Source of the DNA: Artemia franciscana
Lineage: Eukaryota > Arthropoda > Branchiopoda > Anostraca > Artemiidae
Reading direction: 5' to 3'
Assembly (NCBI RefSeq): GCF_032884065.1
Contig: NC_088868.1
Location: 31,929,195 to 31,993,194 of the forward strand
DNA length: 64,000 bases
Shown here in pieces: positions 20,401 to 31,151 of the stretch (its first letter is position 1; the number at the start of each line of letters is the position of its first letter). A program made the translations under genes and the position numbers. The notes beneath the pieces are model-generated. The model was given only the letters and a program-made list of their open reading frames with translations, did no database searches and had not been told where the DNA came from.

Positions 20401-22980
20401 TCCCCCTCCAACTAATGTCAACAGATCTGGTCGGGATTTGAAATAAGAGCTGTGAGAAATGCATTCCTTCTAATATCAAATTTCATTAAGATCCGGTCAC
20501 CCGTTAAAAATACCTAAATGTTTCTAATTTTTCCAAATTAATACCCCCCAGCTCCTCCAAAGAGAACGGATCCGTTCCAATTATGTCAATCACGTATCTA
20601 GAACTTGTACTTATTCTTCCCATCAGGTTTCATCCCGATCTCTCCACTCTAAGCGTTTTCCAAGATTTCTGTTTCCCTCCTCCAGCCCCCTATGTCCCCG
20701 GATCAAATTCGAGTCGAAAAGGGAGAATCTGAGACATAAGATCCTTCTATATATCAAGTTTCATTAAGATCCGATCACCTATTAGTAAGATAAAAATACC
20801 CCAATTTTCACGTTTTCCAAGAATTCCGGTTTCCCCCTCCAACTCCCCCAAATGTCACTGGATCTGGTCGGAATTTAAAATAAGAGCTTTAAAGCACAAG
20901 ATCCTTCTAAATATCAAATTTCATTACGATCTGATCATTCATTCGTGAGTTACAAATACCTCATTTTTCCGAATTACCCCCCCCCCCCTCCACCAAAGAG
21001 AGTGGATCCGGTCCGGTTATGTCAGTCACGTATCTTAGACTTGTTTTTATTCTTCCCATCCAGTTTCATCCTGTCTAAGATTTCCGGTCCCCCCCCCCCC
21101 CCAATGACGCTGGATCCGGTTGAGACTGAAAATAACAGATCTGAGTTACGAGGTCCTTCTAAATATGAAGTTTCATGAAGATCCGATCACTCCCTCGTAA
21201 GTTAAAAATATGTGATTTTTTCTAATTTTCAGAATTACCCCCTTCCCCCAATAGAGCGGATCCGTTCCAGTTATGTCAATCACGTATCTAGGACTTCTGA
21301 TTATTTTTCCCACCAAGTTTCATCCCGATCCCTCCACTCTAAGCGTTTTCCATGATTTTAGGTCCCCCCCAAACTCCCCCCAATGTCACCAGATACGGTC
21401 AGGTTTTAAAATAAGAGCTTTGAGACACGATATCCTTCCAAATATCAAATTTCATTGACATCCGATCACCCGTTCGTAAGTTAAAAATAGCTCATTTTTG
21501 TAATTTTTCAGAATTAACCCTACCCCCCCCCCCAAATACCCCGAAGAGAGCGGATTCCGGTTATGTCAATCATGTATCTAGGACTTGTGCTTATTTTTCC
21601 CACCAAGTTTCATCCTGATCCCTCCACTCTAAGTGTTTTCCAAGATTTTAGGTTTCCCCCTCCCAACTCCCCCTCGATGTCACCAGATCCGGTTGGGATT
21701 TAAAATAAGAGCTCTGAGACACGATATCCTTCCAAACATTAAATTTCATTAAGATCTGATCAGCCGTTCGTAAGTTAAAAATACTTCATTTTTTTCTATT
21801 TTTTCCGAATTAACCGGCCCCCCACTCCCCCCTCCAGATGGTCAAATCGGGAAAAAGACTATTTCTAATTTAATCTGGTCCGGTTCCTGATACGCCAGCT
21901 AAATTTCATCGTCCTAGCTTACCTGGAAGTGTCTAAAGTAGCAAAACCGCGACCGACAAACAGACAGACCGACAGAATTTGCGATTGCTATATGTCACTT
22001 GGTTAACACCAAGTGCCATAAAAATCTATCTAAGAGGGGAAAAAAATGAAAACAGAGTCGAGGAAAAATCCTAAGCCATGAAAAAAGAAGAAGAGGAAAA
22101 TACTGGGAGTCTCTTCAAGTGAAATAACTGTCCAATTGCTAACTGGTGGTTTCCAGTATCTTTTTCCCAGTTCCGACAAAAATATATGCAAGAGGAAGAA
22201 GAAAAATGGAGATAGGAGTAGAGAAAAAGTCATACACCATGACAAAAAAGAAGAAAAATTAGGAATTTCCTCATGTAAGAAATAATTGTCCAAATGCTAA
22301 GTAACAGTTTCTAGAATCTTTTCCCCCAGTTGCAACGAAAATCTAAGCATTAAGAAAAAGCAAAAAAAGAAGAAATGAGTAAAGAAAAAGTCATACACCA
22401 TGAAAAAAAGAAGAGAAAAAAACATGAATTACTCTGTGTGAAATATTTGTCCAAATGCTAGGTGATGGCTTTCGGTACCGTATCTTGTTTTCCCAGTTGC
22501 AACAGAAGTATATACAAGAGATAAAAAAAGGACAAAATAAAAATAAGTGTAAAGGAAGTCATAAACAATGCAAAATAGTGATCTATTTTTAAAAAAATCT
22601 ATACAAGAGGAAAAAAGAGTCGAGGAAAAATACTAAGCCATGAAAACAGAAGAAGAGGAAAAAACTGGGAGTCACTTCAAGTGAAATAATTGTCCAAGTG
22701 CTAACTGGTTGTTTCAAGTATCTTTTTCCCAGTTCCGACAAAAATATATGCAAGAGGAAAAAGAAAAATGGAGAAAGGAGTAAAGAAAAAGTCATACACC
22801 ATGAGAAAAAGGGAGAAAAAATAGGAAATACTTCATGTGAAATAATTGTCCAAATGCTAAGTGACGGTTTCCAGTATCTTTTTTTTCCAGTTGCAATGAA
22901 AATATATGCAAGAGGAAAAAATTAAAATAGAGAAAAAACTGAAGGAAAAGTCATACACCATGAAAAAACGGAAGAGGAGA
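17485..22980 (-). repeat. Tandem array made from the PNKP phosphatase exon border
   Basis: About 14 copies of a ~160-bp unit are spread over 17485-17740, 17998-19614 and 22014-22980. Read on the minus strand, each has a part matching the last ~80 bp of the exon at 22995-23312 ('TTTTGTTGCAACTGGGAAAA', 'GATACTGGAAACC' and 'TTTGGACAATTATTTCA', corresponding to residues VATGKTRYRKP and SIWTIIS). About 80 bp of T-rich intron with 'TTTTTTCATGGTGTATGACT' follows. Copies centre near 17620, 18240, 18440, 18595, 18755, 18915, 19165, 19325, 19480, 22140, 22300, 22460, 22700 and 22860. Most have indels that shift the frame (e.g. 'CNWKKRYWKP' instead of 'VATGKTRYRKP'). The array lies in the intron just downstream of the source exon. 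Confidence 0.9.
19615..22013. mobile_element. ~2.4-kb insertion with internal ~250-290-bp repeats
   Basis: This interrupts the PNKP-derived array. Sequence before it (…TGATCTATTTTAAAA) and after it (AAATCTATCTAAGAGG…) joins as in the uninterrupted array unit near 22580. Inside are about seven units with 'GTCAATCACGTATCTAGGAC', 'TTCATCCCGATC', 'CCACTCTAAGCGTTTTCCA' and C-rich stretches. The right end has a hairpin, 'CACTTGGTTAACACCAAGTG'. The left end has 'ATATGGCACTTGTGAC', so the two ends share an inverted GGCACTTG motif. No protein is seen. It looks like a non-autonomous element; Helitron-like or foldback type is not decided. Confidence 0.7.
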
Positions 22981-22994
22981 AAAGCCTGCATTAC

Positions 22995-23312
22995 TTCGTG
23001 TGAAATAATCGTCCAAATACTAGGTGACGGCTTCCGGTATCTTGTTTTTCCAGTAGCAACAAAAATCTGTGCAGGAACACCAAGTTTCTTCAATATGTTA
23101 TGCATCTTCTTTTTTAAATCGCCAACTTTATATTTTCCTCCGCTTATTCCTGCTTGATTGGTTATTATCACAATTTTGAATCCACAAGAAATTAAGGATT
23201 TCAGTTTCTTTGGAATTTCTGGAAACAGTATTTTCCAGTCAGAAGCGTCTCTTGGAAATCTGAGTCCTGACATTGTTGTGATTATGGTACCATCCAAATC
23301 AAAAGCAGCGAT
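22995..23312 (-). CDS. PNKP: PNKP exon, main phosphatase domain
   Basis: This 318-nt exon encodes 106 residues, phase 0 at both ends. It starts 'IAAFDLDGTIIT', holding the DxDGT motif whose first Asp is the covalent nucleophile of HAD phosphatases. It continues with 'FPRDASDWKILFPEIP', 'KIVIITNQAGIS' (motif with Thr-Asn-Gln), 'LGVPAQIFVATGK' and 'RYRKPSPSIWTIISHE'. All are recognisable against animal PNKP, which removes 3'-phosphate at DNA breaks before ligation. The acceptor is CTTTTAG before 23312 and the donor GAA|GTAATG at 22995/22994. It follows the linker exon directly in frame ('AVPSSK' + 'IAAFDLDGT'). The key residues visible are intact and there are no stops. Its 3' border is the source of the array downstream. 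Confidence 0.95.
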
Positions 23313-24570
23313 CTAAAAGATTTTTAAGTTTTACTGACTTCATTAAGGACTTGAGAATTTTCGCAGTGGAAGATAGGATTTTTTTTTTTGTATATTTGCT
23401 CTTTCTCCTGTAAAAAAGGAGTCAATCTAAAAAATTTTGAAGTTTTATTGACTTTATTAATGATTTAAGCAATTTTTGAACTGGGAGATTAGATTTTGTT
23501 TTTCGTTGTTTCTTCTATTTTTTTTTTTTTTTGTTCATATTTTCTGGTTTGGTAAACCACCTGACCTCGACCACCGTTGAGGTCCAATGCCGTCGTCTGA
23601 CTAAAAATACTGACTAAACTAAAAAAAAGAAAACCAAAAAAAAACTCCCGATTTTACCAGCAGAGAATCTTCATCGAGTAAACAAAGGGATATAAAATCT
23701 AAGCTGTTTGACTATCAAACTATAAAAAGTTACCAAGTTGCCAAAAGTTACCATCTAATTTTACCCAGCTCATTACTAAAGAAAGCATTTGAATATTTGC
23801 TTTCCTTTTTCCCTGACGTGGATTTTTATATTGGCCAATTACAACAATCAAATATAGAAGAAAAATGTTCTCTCCTCTTAAAGACGAGTACTTAATTTTT
23901 CGCCCTTAGACACATCATAATTTATATTTATTTCGAATATATTTTGCTTATTTTATTTATTTTTTTTGCACGGCAATATTCACCCATGTTTGCAGATCTG
24001 GCTTAGATCAGTAGTTTAGGGTTATCAAATTTTTTTAATACGCGGAACTCTTAGTCCAAAATTATAAACATTTTGAGTTAATAAAAAATAGTAGACAAGA
24101 GAAAATACCAGTAATGTGTATAGCAATAAATTCAAGGTTCTTCAAAAGTCATGGAAGACGGTCCTTTTTGATAACACAGAACTGTTGAAGATAACATTTT
24201 ATTGAATATGTAAGGCAATAATGATAAACCTTTCTACATGTTCCAATTTATCATCTAAACGGACACTAACAGTCAGGCAAAAGGACAAAAATGAATGATC
24301 GTTTAACTCAATTATAATTTAACGGCAAATAACAATGAGCTGAAGGTAAAATAACGGAAGGAAAATAGCGGTAAAGAGAGTAACTAGCCAAGACAAAATT
24401 ATTCCACTCGCTGTTTCCTAACCTTCAATCGGGTAATTGATTTTATTTTCTATTTTAGCCTTCTTCTTAAAAACGTTGGCTAGAACACCGATTTTATAGA
24501 GTCTGATTAGAACTCAATCCAAATTTCTAAGATACAAAATTTCTATTTTTCAAAATTACGCAAAGTTCAG
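23313..24570 (-). other. PNKP intron with a duplicated acceptor region
   Basis: The stretch 23313-23420 next to the phosphatase exon acceptor recurs at about 23421-23520. Shared blocks on the plus strand are 'TCTAAAAGATTTTTAAGTTTTACTGACTT' versus 'TCTAAAAAATTTTGAAGTTTTATTGACTT', given here as pieces of a longer match. The rest is AT-rich and unassigned. Confidence 0.55.
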
Positions 24571-24581
24571 AAGTTTTTATT

Positions 24582-24651
<70 letters not shown>
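24582..24651. repeat. Poly-T tract (about 70 nt)
   Basis: An uninterrupted T homopolymer. It may be the poly-A tail of a minus-strand retroposed copy or an assembly-sensitive slippage tract; its exact length is unreliable. Confidence 0.9.
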
Positions 24652-24652
<1 letters not shown>

Positions 24653-24779
24653 ACGAAAGTAGAGGAAGATTCAATAGCCTCACAATAAAAACATTGACTT
24701 TGTAAACCATTTTATTCCTTTTTAAAAAATTCGAAAGTTCCGAAACGATAATGTGCTTGTGTCTGTTGTAATTCGTCTG

Positions 24780-26226
24780 TCGTCTGTCGGACCAGCTCTA
24801 CGGTTGTTAAGGCCTCACCATTTTGTTTTATTTTGAGAAGCTCCCTGATAGCCACTACGACCAAATAAAGCAAACTCTGATATAAATACCCTGTAATTAA
24901 TGTTAGGCATGAGATGCCAAGTATATATCATTGTACAAGATGAAGCTCAAGCAATAAGGAGGCAAAAGAGAGAAGTAGATAGGGATTACTGGGCCAAGAT
25001 GGTATATAAAAAAACTTACCCTAGAGCTCGGACCTGCTCTAAGGTTGTTAATGCTTCACCATTTTTGTTTTATTTTGAGAAGCTCCCTAATAGCCACTAC
25101 AACCAGATAAAGCAAACTCTGATATAAATACCCTGTAGTTTGTCGGGTATGAGATGCCAAGTATATATCATTGTACCAGATGAAGCTCAAGCAATAAGGA
25201 GGCGAAAGAGAGGAGTAGATAGGGATTACTCGGCCAAGATGGTATATAAAAAAAAATTACCTTAGAGCTCGGACCTGCTCTAAGGTTGTTAATACTTCAC
25301 CATTTTTGTTTTATTTTGAGAAGCTCCCTAATAGCCATTAGCAAACTCTGATATAAATACCCTGTAGTTAATGTTAGGCATGAGATGCCAAGTATATATC
25401 ATTGTATAAGATGAAGCTCAAGCAATAAGGAGGCAAAAGAGAGGAGTAGATAGGGATTACTCGGCCAAGATGGTATATAAAAAAAAATTACCTTAGAGCT
25501 CGGACCTGCTCTAAGGTTGTTAATGCTTCACCATTTTTGTTTTATTTTGAGAAGCTCCCTAATAGCCATTAGCAAACTCTGATATAAATACCCTGTAGTT
25601 AATGTTAGGCATGAGATGCCAAGTATATATCATTGTACAAGATGAAGCTCAAGCAATAAGGAGGCAAAAGAGAGGAGTAGATAGGGCCAAGATGGTATAT
25701 AAAAAAAAATTACCTTAAAGCTCGGACCTGCTCTAAGGTTGTTAATGCTTCACCATTTTTGTTTTATTTTGAGAAGCTCCCTAATAGCCACTACAACCAA
25801 ATAAAGCAAACTCTGATACAAATACCCTTTAGTTAATGTAAGGCATGAGATGCCATGTATATATCATTGTACAAGATGAAGCTCAAGCAATAAGGAGGCA
25901 AAAGAGAGGAGTAGATAGGGATTACTCGGCCAAGATGGTATATAAAAAAAATTACCTTAGAGCTCGGACCTGCTCTAAGGTTGTTAATGCTTCACCATTT
26001 TTGTTTTATTTTGAGAAGCTCCCTAATAGCCACTACAACCAAATATAGCAAACTCTGATATAAATACCCTGTAATTTCTGTCATGTATGAGATGCCAAGT
26101 ATACATTGTATATCTCATTGTATGGCAAGCATATCTCATTGCACGAGATATAACTGATACAATAAGGAGGCAAAAGAGAGGAGTATATAGGGATAACTGT
26201 ACTAAGATGTTATATAAGAAATTTAC
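24780..26226 (-). repeat. Tandem array made from the PNKP linker-exon donor border
   Basis: Six ~240-bp units, with the block AAGGTTGTTAATGCTTCACC at about 24803, 25041, 25282, 25513, 25735 and 25977. Read on the minus strand, most units carry a match to the last ~20 nt of the exon at 26227-26750, including its splice site: 'GAGCTCTAAGGTAAT' against the true 'AGTTCTAAGGTAAAT'. An intron-derived block (e.g. 'GCCAAGTATATATCATTG', plus strand) follows. Copies are very similar to each other, with period changes due to short deletions (TACAACCAAATAA block missing in two units). The array therefore contains several spare GT donors downstream of the real one. Confidence 0.9.
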
Positions 26227-26750
26227 CTTAGAACTTGGAACTGCTCCTTTTTCTGTAAAAATCAACAGCTTTCCATCGTCAACAGACTCCCAACTGGAGT
26301 CAGCGGCAATAATCTTTCCTTCTAAAAATGACGAAATACCTCTTGGTTGAACACCTCGTGCAGTCTCAGACAACCCTGTTTCTTGTCTTTTAGCATTCGA
26401 TCCTTTTTCATGGTCAATATCAGTACCACTTAAAGTTCTTTTAATTGCTCCCTCTTTATCCTCATTTTCTACCTCCTTTTCCGACCTCTTCCTCCCTGGA
26501 GACTTATCATCAGTCAGGCTTATGTCACTCAATTTTCTTTTTATGCTTTCACCCTTATTTGTTTCTGCTTCTGTATAAGGTTTTACTAGTAATTTGTATT
26601 TATACTTATTTTCAAGCAACTCAAGGCTATCACCATTTGACATTTGAACAGTTTCACCAGTTTTTAATGGTAGGCCGTTGACTATTGAAGGATGCCCTCC
26701 AGTAACTGTAACCTGAGCTTTACCATCGTCATAGTTGCATGAAAACTCAA
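26227..26750 (-). CDS. PNKP: PNKP exon, second half of FHA domain and linker
   Basis: This 524-nt exon gives two bases completing a split codon plus 174 residues. The first ~45 residues ('EFSCNYDDGKAQVTVTGGHP', 'SIVNGLPLKTGETVQ', 'DSLELLENKYKYKLL') fit the C-terminal strands of the PNKP FHA domain, which docks on phosphorylated XRCC1/XRCC4 in known PNKPs. A charged linker of ~85 residues follows with basic clusters (KRK, GRKR, KRT, AKRQ) and a repeated 'IKR(K/T)LS' motif, possible nuclear-localisation and phosphorylation sites (inference). The end, 'WESVDDGKLLIFTEKG', is the conserved strand before the phosphatase nucleophile. The acceptor is TTTATTTTTAG before 26750; the donor is CTAAG|GTAAAT. 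The start phase matches the 1-nt overhang of the exon at 37985. Confidence 0.93.
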
Positions 26751-27490
26751 CTAAAAATAAATTGGAAAAGACATTAATACACACGCCTGGTAATTTCTAA
26801 TTTCAGTCCAAGAAATTTCACTTACAGTCATCAATCAGAAGATCGATGACTATCTTCTTCTATCACATAACAAACATTTATTCTGTCACATAATGAACGG
26901 GTAAAAAAAAAGTTTAAATAGTAAAAAGAAAAATATAAAAATAATAACAAATTTCGAATATTTCGGCTTCACAACCAGAAGTCCTTATCAACAGGAAAAA
27001 AATATAAACAAAGCATGAAAAAAACACACAAACGCTATAAAATAAAATGGAAGGGAAATTCCATTTAAATAAAATCCTGCTAAAAACAGTACATATGGCA
27101 GGATGCCTGCTTTATACTATTTTACATGTCTTTATAAAAGAAAAAAAATTATTTTTCATTGTCACAGAATTTTGTTATCCAAAATTAACAGATTTTTATT
27201 TCAGTTTTAAATGGAAAGGCAACGTGGTCTAAGAAATGACTTATAAATAAGATGAAACGTACCCGGTTTCTTTATATAAACAAAACTAACCAGTAATAAG
27301 TAATACTAACACTAAATGAAAAACAAGAAGTTATATGAGAATTTCTGAAGATAGTGATTAAAACGAAACCTAAGCGAATATTTCGGCTATATTACAAATA
27401 GAATTCTTCGTTGTATAAGACACGCTTTATTTATAAGAACGGCAAATGCATAAGGGCGTTGTTGTCTGACCCTTACTGTGGCCAGAGCGG
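26751..27490 (-). other. PNKP intron with retroelement-like debris
   Basis: A block 'CGAATATTTCGGCTTCACAA' at about 26955 recurs as 'CGAATATTTCGGCTATATTA' at about 27374 and in related form near 53975. It looks like a dispersed repeat, perhaps a retroelement 3' region. A 61-codon plus frame at 27047 has no signature. Confidence 0.4.
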
Positions 27491-28144
27491 GTTTATTACA
27501 GCGCTGTCACTTACTTGAAGTACCTTTACTTGAAGTACTACTTAAGTAAAATTTTCCATTACTTGTACTTGTACTTAAGTAAAAACTCTAGGGTGTACTT
27601 GTTACTTGATACTTAAGTAAGATTACGAAATGCTTATTACTTAAAATACTGATAATGTACTTATTTTTCAAATTCTTTACCTTTGACACGAAATTTTTTT
27701 GTGCGTGTGCTTTGGCAATGTGCAAGAAAACATCGTGCAATAGAGTCATCTATTATCAAAAACCGTAACAAGTTGCTGAGAACACATGGCGGCAAATAAA
27801 CCGAATTCCCGACATCATGTTTAAAGAAGAAGCAGGACCTTTTATGTTATAAGCGTCGTTAATCCCAAACTAACTAAAAAGTCAGCATGGCCAAACAGCT
27901 TCCATTTATACTCCAAGGGAGGTACTTTACTGTAAAGGGGTAAATTGACCAAGACGGGTCTGTGAAAGCATCCTTCAAGTTTTGCCTCCAAACTTGGACA
28001 AACCAGGGACATACACATTCAACGACCAGCTTCCACAAGCATTTAAAGGTAACTGACTCCTATTTGCTGCCTAAATGCATCTGTGCATTTATGTCATGTG
28101 TCTTTTTTCTTTAGAGTTATAGTTAGCCTTATTTCATCATTTAA

Positions 28145-28365
28145 CAGGACTATAGAGTGATGGCTCAGACTGGGTCATTAGTCCATAAAGGGGTTACCCA
28201 GACTGGACTATCAGTCCGTTGAGAGGTCACCCAGATTTGAAGGATAGGCCTCCACCTCATAGACTAATCATCCGGATTTGAGACCGGGTCATCACTCCAT
28301 ACAGAGATCACCCCAGATTTCAAGAGTGGGTTATCAGTCCCTGGAGTGAAGACGTGTTAAACGAA
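28145..28365. repeat. Minisatellite of ~45-60-bp units inside the hAT element
   Basis: Four to five degenerate units contain 'GACTGGGTCATTAGTCCATA', 'GGACTATCAGTCCGTTGAGA' and 'GAGTGGGTTATCAGTCCCTG' alternating with 'GTCACCCAGATTTGA'. No coding frame is apparent. Confidence 0.65.
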
Positions 28366-29219
28366 TGATCACCTAGAAAAACTTGTGGACCCCACTGATT
28401 CTAATCTACCCATTTTTATGAGTAAAAACTAATCAAACTGCACCTACAGTTTATGTAGATTTCCTGAAGATTCACACTGAAAATATTGCATTCAGACAGA
28501 TGGTATTTGTGTCATAAAACATTTTTTCACAGTCTTCTTGGTGATACAGTGTCTACACAGCTGCTACATAGATCCAATCTTTATTTGTATCTAAGACTTA
28601 GTTTCTTTCTTTTCAAAAAAAAAAAATGATAATGACCTCTTAATGGGGAATAGGTGGTGTTCAACTAAAGCTGGGATTCATATAAAATTTTGTGGACAAA
28701 AATTTAAGATAAAAGCAATCCTCATTCTGTCTGAACTGCCAAAGACTGCCTTTGGATTTAGAGTAAACTCAGACATAGCTCCATGTTCTATTTTTGGACG
28801 TGAAATAAGGTACTTGTTTATGACGAAAAAAATTGTAGGATGATTATTACTTGTTTAATTTTGTTTAAAAGTTATATAATAAAAAATTTGAAATTATTTC
28901 ACAGCTCACTAATCAACAGTGAGCTAGCATCCCTCGTTTTGTGTTAAATGTTGTATAATGTAGTCCATTTGGGCTTATGTTTCTGATATTAGTGTTTAAT
29001 TTTTGTCATCTTGTCAACTTAACCAGATTTTACCATTTCATCATCTTCAGGACCATATTATTAGTAAAACTAGTGAACCTATGAATCTTTACCCATTTAA
29101 ATGTCGTCTGCAATAAACAAGTCTGGGGAATTCTAGCTGGGTCCAATGCAGTGGCATTTTGTCAAATTCATTCCGGCAAATTCAGGTATTCAGACGAATC
29201 TGACTTCAGATTTGTCACT

Positions 29220-30210
29220 CCGTTCATAAGTTATATGCTCTACTAAATTAAAGGAAAACTCAACTTTTTTTTAGCAGGTAAAGCCCCCTAATCCGTGTTC
29301 TATTTGAGCTAGGGTCTTCATCTTTCAACTTAATGTGTCTCATGGTCCTTGGCACGTGTGGTTCAGTTCTCATTCAATCCGACCGGCGGTTCTCCCACTA
29401 TACTCAATTGCACAGACAGACAGACAGACAAACGGACGGAAAGATTTTTCGACGTCTTAGGCAGCCATGTTAGCTCATTGGATCCCAAAAAGGAAAGAAT
29501 AGCATAGCATTATCCAGGCATAATCACCTATTTGAATGGTGGAAAAATCCATCAAGATAGGTTTTTGAGATCCGTCTGTGCGTCCATCCGTGTAATCGAG
29601 TATAGGGGGAGAACTGCCGGTCGGATTGGATTAAAATTGAACTATTTGGATTACAATTGAGCTAAATTAGGGTGAGGGGGCTTTAAGTATTAAACAATTG
29701 AGGTTTTCATTTAATTCAGCGTAACTTGCGATTGGAGAGATGAATTTTTATGAAAATTGAATAAAGATGCCTAAAAGTATGATATGCATTGAGTTCTGGG
29801 ATGGAGACCCTGGCTTAATTAGGGCGAGGGGGCGTTAAGTGCTAAAATAAAGTTGAGTTTTTCATGTAATTCAGTGTCACTTGCGAGTGGAGAGATGGAT
29901 CTAAATGAAAATTGAACCAAAGATGTCAAAGACCATGACACGCATCAAGTTTTGAGATGAAACCCCTAGCTCAAATAGAACGAGGGGGAGTGGGTTTTAA
30001 GTGCTGAAAAAAGTCGAGCTTTTTGTTTAATTTAGTATACCTTTCAAATGGAGCGACGGATCTGAATGAAAGCTAAACCAAAGATGCCTAGGATCAGGGC
30101 TCATATCAAGCTCTGATATCACAAGCCCTATCTCAAATAGGGCGGGGGGAGGGGTCTCAAAATTTAAGGAAGTTGAGTTTTTCTTCAATTTAGCAGGGCC
30201 TATAACTAAT
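29220..30210. repeat. Tandem ~170-190-bp repeats inside the hAT element
   Basis: Units share 'AGAGATGGATCTAAATGAAA', 'AAAGATGCC(T/C)A(A/G)', 'GATATGCATTGAG'-like, 'AGGGCGAGGGGG' and 'TTAAGTGCT.AAA'. Clear units lie near 29640-29820, 29820-29990 and 29990-30180. The stretch 29240-29460 carries a related block in inverted orientation and a (CAGA)n tract at 29412-29440, so the two halves may form an inverted arrangement. Confidence 0.6.
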
Positions 30211-30299
30211 TCCACCCATGGATTGCCCAAAGCCTGGAAATAACCCTTTTCCAAAATGAGCCACACTGAAGCCAACCTTCAACCGAATATTCCATCCCT

Positions 30300-31137
30300 A
30301 GAGAAAAATTAATTTTTTTATTCCTTTTTTCCCGGGAGATTTTTGACTGTCTCATGGTTTTGCCACTTCACGGTGTGAAAACTGCTGCTAGAAATAGATA
30401 AGTTGCAACTCCAACGAACTTCTGCAGTTTGACAAACCGTATGGAATGCGTCTGAATCAGCGGGCTTGCTGCAGGCCCGTGATTTTATAATATATGTTTG
30501 TAGGGAGTTCTACCGACCATCTGAATTGACTACGCAGTATGCGGCTCGCTTGAGTGAAAACCAGCCAAAGGACATAGATGCCATACATTTTCACAGCGCG
30601 TCTGAAATTTAACTTGAAAACTTGAGGGCAGTTTCCTTGCAAAGGCGCTGAGGGCAAGACATGTCGTCGAAGTATGAATCAAGACTTCATTTTCATACTG
30701 TTCTTTTCTTTCAGTAAGCTGACAGCCAGTAACCTTCAGCTAGCTCCCGAAAGTTTGGATTTTTGCTGCTCCTTTTTATTAAGCTTTGATTTCTCTTATT
30801 AAAAAGTCTACAACTGACTCACTTGACTCCTTACTTTTAAATTTCAGTTGTTTTTTTTTTTCGCTAAGGTTTTTACTTATCGAGTCAGTGAATAAACTAC
30901 TTTGTTACCTTTTTATCTGTTTTAAAGCCAATCCCAAGTTTGTTTTTCTATTTTCCCTATTTTTTTCCACCATTCCCACACGTTTCAGAATAAACCTGTA
31001 TTTCTTCAAACGCGCCAGATTTGACTGAACACTAATCGCCAGAAGTTCAACTCTACGTGCACTCTGTTAATACTGTCACGTGATCTGTCTGATCCAATCA
31101 GGAGTTTTTGACTGCACTTAATTGTTTTGATAGTCTT
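30300..31137. other. hAT interior, unassigned
   Basis: Minus frames of 66-82 codons (30027-30275, 30457-30657) and an 80-codon plus frame (30786-31028) show no recognised domain. The base composition is less AT-rich than the flanks, which may reflect captured or old transposon-coding sequence. Confidence 0.35.
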
Positions 31138-31151
31138 TTCCTTTCAAAGTC

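Noticed and set aside
26087..26681. Plus-strand open frames over the PNKP linker exon (87 and 78 codons)
   Set aside because: They lie antisense to a well-supported exon and have no family signature.
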